This document shows positions 9,069 through 11,403 of a stretch of DNA of 11,403 nt, piece after piece. This DNA is from an uncultured beta proteobacterium. Lineage in GTDB: Bacteria; Pseudomonadota; Gammaproteobacteria; Burkholderiales; Rhodocyclaceae. Positions within the stretch are counted from its first letter, which is position 1. Each line of letters opens with the position of its first letter. The stretch is from assembly GCA_903953145.1 (NCBI GenBank), contig CAJBIL010000034.1, positions 1 through 11,403 on the forward strand. The letters are read 5' to 3'. A model generated the notes under the pieces. It searched no databases, was not told where the DNA came from, and saw only the letters and a program-made list of their open reading frames with translations. The position numbers and the translations under genes were made by a program.

Positions 9069-9707
9069 TCAAACTGCCTCGCGATTAACCAGCACCTTGT
9101 CGATCAAACCATATTCTGCCGCTTCCTGCGCCGAAAGAAAATTGTCGCGGTCCGTATCACGTTCGATACGTTCAATCGGCTGCCCCGTGTGATGCGCCAT
9201 GATCTGGTTGAGCTTGTCACGCAAGGAAAGAATTTCCTTGGCATGGATCGCGATATCCGAAGCCTGACCCTGGAAACCACCCATCGGCTGGTGAATCATG
9301 ACGCGCGAATTCGGCAGCGCTGAACGCTTGCCCTTGGCACCAGCTGCCAGCAGGAAAGCGCCCATCGAACAGGCCTGGCCCATGCATAGCGTTGCCACAT
9401 CGGGCTTGATGAACTGCATGGTGTCGTAAATCGACATCCCCGCAGTCACCGAGCCGCCAGGTGAGTTGATGTAGAAATAAATATCCTTGTCAGGATTCTC
9501 CGCCTCAAGAAAGAGGAGTTGAGCGACGACCAGATTTGCCGTCACGTCATTGACCGGACCCACCAGGAAAATGACGCGCTCCTTGAGCAGGCGGGAATAA
9601 ATGTCGTACGCCCGCTCTCCGCGCCCACTCTGCTCGATCACCATGGGAACCATACCAAGGGACTGCGGATTCCAGCTGCTTTCGGATTCGATACGATCAA
9701 AGTTCAT
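9069..9707 (-). CDS. clpP: ClpP, proteolytic subunit of ClpXP/ClpAP
   Basis: ClpP forms a two-ring tetradecameric serine peptidase that needs ClpX or ClpA to admit substrates. The catalytic triad is visible: Ser114 in GQACSMGA, His139 in MIHQPMGG, and Asp188 in DTDRDNF. The spacing is identical to E. coli Ser111/His136/Asp185 in precursor numbering. The oxyanion-type loop NSPGGSV is at 81-87. The 17 or so residues before GMVPMVIEQ are probably a self-cleaved propeptide, as in E. coli. Length is 212 residues (E. coli 207). The start is fixed by a strong AAAGGAG 5 bases before the ATG. It lies 37 bases after tig and 34 before clpX, in an operon-like arrangement. Confidence 0.98.
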   Translation of the reverse strand: MNFDRIESESSWNPQSLGMVPMVIEQSGRGERAYDIYSRLLKERVIFLVGPVNDVTANLVVAQLLFLEAENPDKDIYFYINSPGGSVTAGMSIYDTMQFIKPDVATLCMGQACSMGAFLLAAGAKGKRSALPNSRVMIHQPMGGFQGQASDIAIHAKEILSLRDKLNQIMAHHTGQPIERIERDTDRDNFLSAQEAAEYGLIDKVLVNREAV

Positions 9708-9744
9708 TTCAACTCCTTTGTGTCCGGATAATGATTTTGCTTGT

Positions 9745-11064
9745 TCAGGACTTCTGACCCATCAATTCGTCGAAAGCGATCGCCTTATCGACAACTTTGG
9801 CATTGGCCAGCGCCCAGGACACCACGTTATCCTCGATTGCCACGCCTTCAATTTCAGCAAGACGTTGCGGCTGGGCATAATACCAACGCACAACTTCTTC
9901 CGGATGCTCATAGCTCTCGGCAGACTCTTCGACGATCGCTTTGACCTGATCCGATTTGGCGTGCAGCTCATTAACCTTGACCAACTCACCAAGGATCAGA
10001 CCAAGGCTGACACGACGCTTAGCCTGGTCGGAAAACCACTCCGGCTGCATCGGAAAATCGTTAACCTTCATGCCGCGCTGCTCCATATCCTGACGCGCCA
10101 TCTGGATCAAGCGCTGAATCTCCATCTCAACCAGTGCGTTCGGCACATCAATCGGATTGGCTTTCAGTAAACCATCCATCACCTGATCCTTGATCTTGGC
10201 CTGCAAGCGCTTCTTCACTTCACGCTTGAGGTTTGTTTCGATCTCAAGACGCATCTTTGCACTATCGCCATCAGCAACACCCAGTGTCTTTGCAAATTCG
10301 GCATCAACCTCCGGCAACACAGGCTCAAAAACGCCTTTGATGTTGATATCAAAAGTCACGGTCTGAGCCGCTAGGTCCTTGGAGAAATAATCTTCAGGGA
10401 AAGTCATTTCAAAAGACTTGGCTTCACCCGCCTTCAGGCCGATCACGGCATTTTCGAAGTCAGCCAGCATGGCGCCTTCACCGAGAACGAAAGGATAATC
10501 ATTGGCCTGACCGCCCTGGAAAGGCTCATCGCCCTTCTTTCCAAGGAAATCGATGATCACGCGGTCAGCCTTGGCAGCAGCACGTTCAACAGCTTCGTAT
10601 TTAACACGCTGCTTGCGCAGAATTTCGATGGTGTTATCCACTTCTGTGGCACCGACTTCAAGCACCGGACGCTCAATTTCAACGGTCGTCAGATCACCCA
10701 GCTTAACTTCAGGATAGACCTCGAAAACGGCCGCAAACTCAAGATGCGTCGTGCTTTCGCTGGTTTTCGGCTCGATGTTCGGGTAACCGGCGATGCGAAA
10801 CTGCTGGGTCCGGACAGCTTCGCCGAAGGCGCGATCAAGTGCATCACTCAGCGCTTCGTGACGAGCCTGATCACCATGCTGCTGCTTGACGATATTGGCC
10901 GGCACCTTGCCCGGGCGGAAACCGGGCATCTTGACGCTCTTGCCGATGCGCTTCAGGCGCTGCTCAACATCCTTGTCGAGATCGGCAATCGGCACCCGTA
11001 GATCCAGGCGACGCTCGAGTGCGTTGGCGACTTGTACATCGGTGCTTGCGGCGTTAGTTTCCAT
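9745..11064 (-). CDS. tig: Trigger factor, ribosome-associated chaperone
   Basis: Trigger factor binds the ribosome at the peptide exit and shelters nascent chains. It also has FKBP-type prolyl isomerase activity. The ribosome-docking signature GFRPGKVP is at 48-55 (GFRKGKVP in E. coli). An FKBP-like domain spans about 165-245, including FVLGEGAMLADFE near 192-204. A helical C-terminal chaperone domain covers about 250-439. Length is 439 residues against 432 in E. coli. AAGGA lies 6 bases before the ATG. It heads the tig-clpP-clpX group. Upstream is tRNA-Leu with no evident terminator in the 111-base gap, so the tRNA promoter may also supply tig. Confidence 0.98.
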   Translation of the reverse strand: METNAASTDVQVANALERRLDLRVPIADLDKDVEQRLKRIGKSVKMPGFRPGKVPANIVKQQHGDQARHEALSDALDRAFGEAVRTQQFRIAGYPNIEPKTSESTTHLEFAAVFEVYPEVKLGDLTTVEIERPVLEVGATEVDNTIEILRKQRVKYEAVERAAAKADRVIIDFLGKKGDEPFQGGQANDYPFVLGEGAMLADFENAVIGLKAGEAKSFEMTFPEDYFSKDLAAQTVTFDINIKGVFEPVLPEVDAEFAKTLGVADGDSAKMRLEIETNLKREVKKRLQAKIKDQVMDGLLKANPIDVPNALVEMEIQRLIQMARQDMEQRGMKVNDFPMQPEWFSDQAKRRVSLGLILGELVKVNELHAKSDQVKAIVEESAESYEHPEEVVRWYYAQPQRLAEIEGVAIEDNVVSWALANAKVVDKAIAFDELMGQKS

Positions 11065-11109
11065 TGAAAATCCTTGAAGTCCTGTGAAGATGGCAAGTAA
11101 ATCGTGGTA

Positions 11110-11150
11110 TGAAAATCGCGGCCTGAAAAATACGGCCTGAAAATCGGTTT
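11110..11150. repeat. Imperfect 14-bp tandem repeat upstream of tig
   Basis: On the plus strand three copies follow directly: TGAAAATCGCGGCC (11110-11123), TGAAAAATACGGCC (11124-11137) and a partial TGAAAATCGGTTT (11138-11150). The array sits between tRNA-Leu and the tig start, in the presumed tig leader. Function unknown. It could be a slippage remnant or a protein-binding array. Confidence 0.6.
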
Positions 11151-11175
11151 AAATTATTGTCATTCTTTTAGTTTG

Positions 11176-11260
11176 TGGTGCGAGAGACAGGAATCGAACC
11201 TGCACGCCTTGCGGCGCTAGAACCTAAATCTAGTGCGTCTACCAATTCCGCCACTCTCGC
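11176..11260 (-). tRNA. tRNA-Leu, anticodon UAG
   Basis: The minus strand gives an 85-base class II tRNA. The acceptor stem GCGAGAG pairs with CTCTCGC and the anticodon arm is CTAGA-TTTAGGT-TCTAG with anticodon TAG. A long variable arm is built on GCGCCGCAAGGCGT, the T-arm has GGTTCGATTCC, and the 3' CCA is encoded. The long variable arm and the anticodon together identify leucine. Confidence 0.97.
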
Positions 11261-11283
11261 GTGTAACCAATGTGTAATCAGTC

Positions 11284-11313
11284 ATTTTACCCGAGATAAC
11301 CCTATACTGTCAG
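11284..11313 (-). promoter_or_regulatory. Probable sigma70 promoter for tRNA-Leu (and perhaps tig)
   Basis: On the minus strand CTGACA (11308-11313, five of six matches to TTGACA) is followed after 18 bases by TAAAAT (11284-11289, five of six matches to TATAAT). The predicted start near 11277 lies about 17 bases before the mature tRNA 5' end, a normal tRNA leader length. Confidence 0.6.
11303..11308 (+). promoter_or_regulatory. Possible -10 box for the rightward gene
   Basis: TATACT matches five of six -10 positions and lies 46 bases before the ATG at 11354. No convincing -35 is seen at normal spacing. If used, it overlaps the -35 region of the leftward tRNA-Leu promoter. Confidence 0.3.
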
Positions 11314-11353
11314 CCGCCCAAATGCTTTAACACGCTTTTATCCGCACCCCGCC

Positions 11354-11403
11354 ATGTCCGTCGACCACTACGAAAACTTCCCCGTTGCTTCTGTTTTGCT
11401 GCC
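11354..11403 (+). CDS. hpnC: Probable squalene / hydroxysqualene synthase HpnC, first 16 codons only
   Basis: Only 50 bases are present, reading MSVDHYENFPVASVLL. The HYENFPVAS stretch closely resembles, from memory, the N-terminus of HpnC proteins. These act with HpnD and HpnE to make squalene from farnesyl diphosphate for hopanoid membrane lipids. No catalytic motif is inside the window. No good Shine-Dalgarno is visible before the ATG, so the start rests on the N-terminal match. The assignment depends on a very short sequence and should be treated as probable rather than proved. Confidence 0.6.
   Translation, partial: MSVDHYENFPVASVLL

Noticed and set aside
9601..10170. A 189-codon plus-strand open frame
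   Set aside because: It is antisense to the ends of clpP and tig, both of which are well-supported full-length genes.

Overview
The window is an ordinary, gene-dense piece of a Gram-negative chromosome. It most likely comes from a betaproteobacterium, and perhaps a Rhodocyclales-like one. I infer this from the gene order tig-clpP-clpX-lon-hupB-tRNA-ppiD, the style of the protein sequences, the periplasmic and lipoprotein signals, and a probable hopanoid gene (hpnC) at the right edge. No database was searched, so the taxonomy is a judgement. No mobile element, CRISPR array, prophage or obvious transferred block is visible.

Left part, 1-2640. A lipoprotein solute-binding protein of a peptide-type ABC transporter runs leftward off the window. 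It is divergent from fabI (enoyl-ACP reductase), which reads rightward. The 146-base gap between them carries a good -10 box. fabI converges on ppiD, and the two share a strong bidirectional terminator.

Middle and right part, 2657-11260, all on the minus strand. In transcription order this is tRNA-Leu(UAG), tig, clpP, clpX, lon, hupB, tRNA-Val(UAC), a terminator, then ppiD. It is a protein quality-control cluster. Trigger factor folds nascent chains at the ribosome. ClpXP and Lon are the ATP-dependent cytosolic proteases. HU is the nucleoid protein that often sits beside lon. PpiD is a membrane-anchored chaperone with a parvulin domain that acts on proteins leaving the Sec translocon. Gaps within tig-clpP-clpX are 34-37 bases, so these three are probably one operon. 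lon is separated by an 82-base gap holding a perfect 10-bp hairpin. hupB has its own strong sigma70-type promoter and probably shares a transcript with tRNA-Val.

Right edge, 11261-11403. A short intergenic region holds a promoter for tRNA-Leu and possibly an overlapping divergent one. It is followed by the first 16 codons of a probable squalene/hydroxysqualene synthase gene (hpnC).

I found no convincing undescribed system. The points most worth checking are an Ala at the triclosan-site position of FabI, an apparently intact parvulin catalytic set in PpiD, and several small regulatory-looking repeats and hairpins in the gaps.
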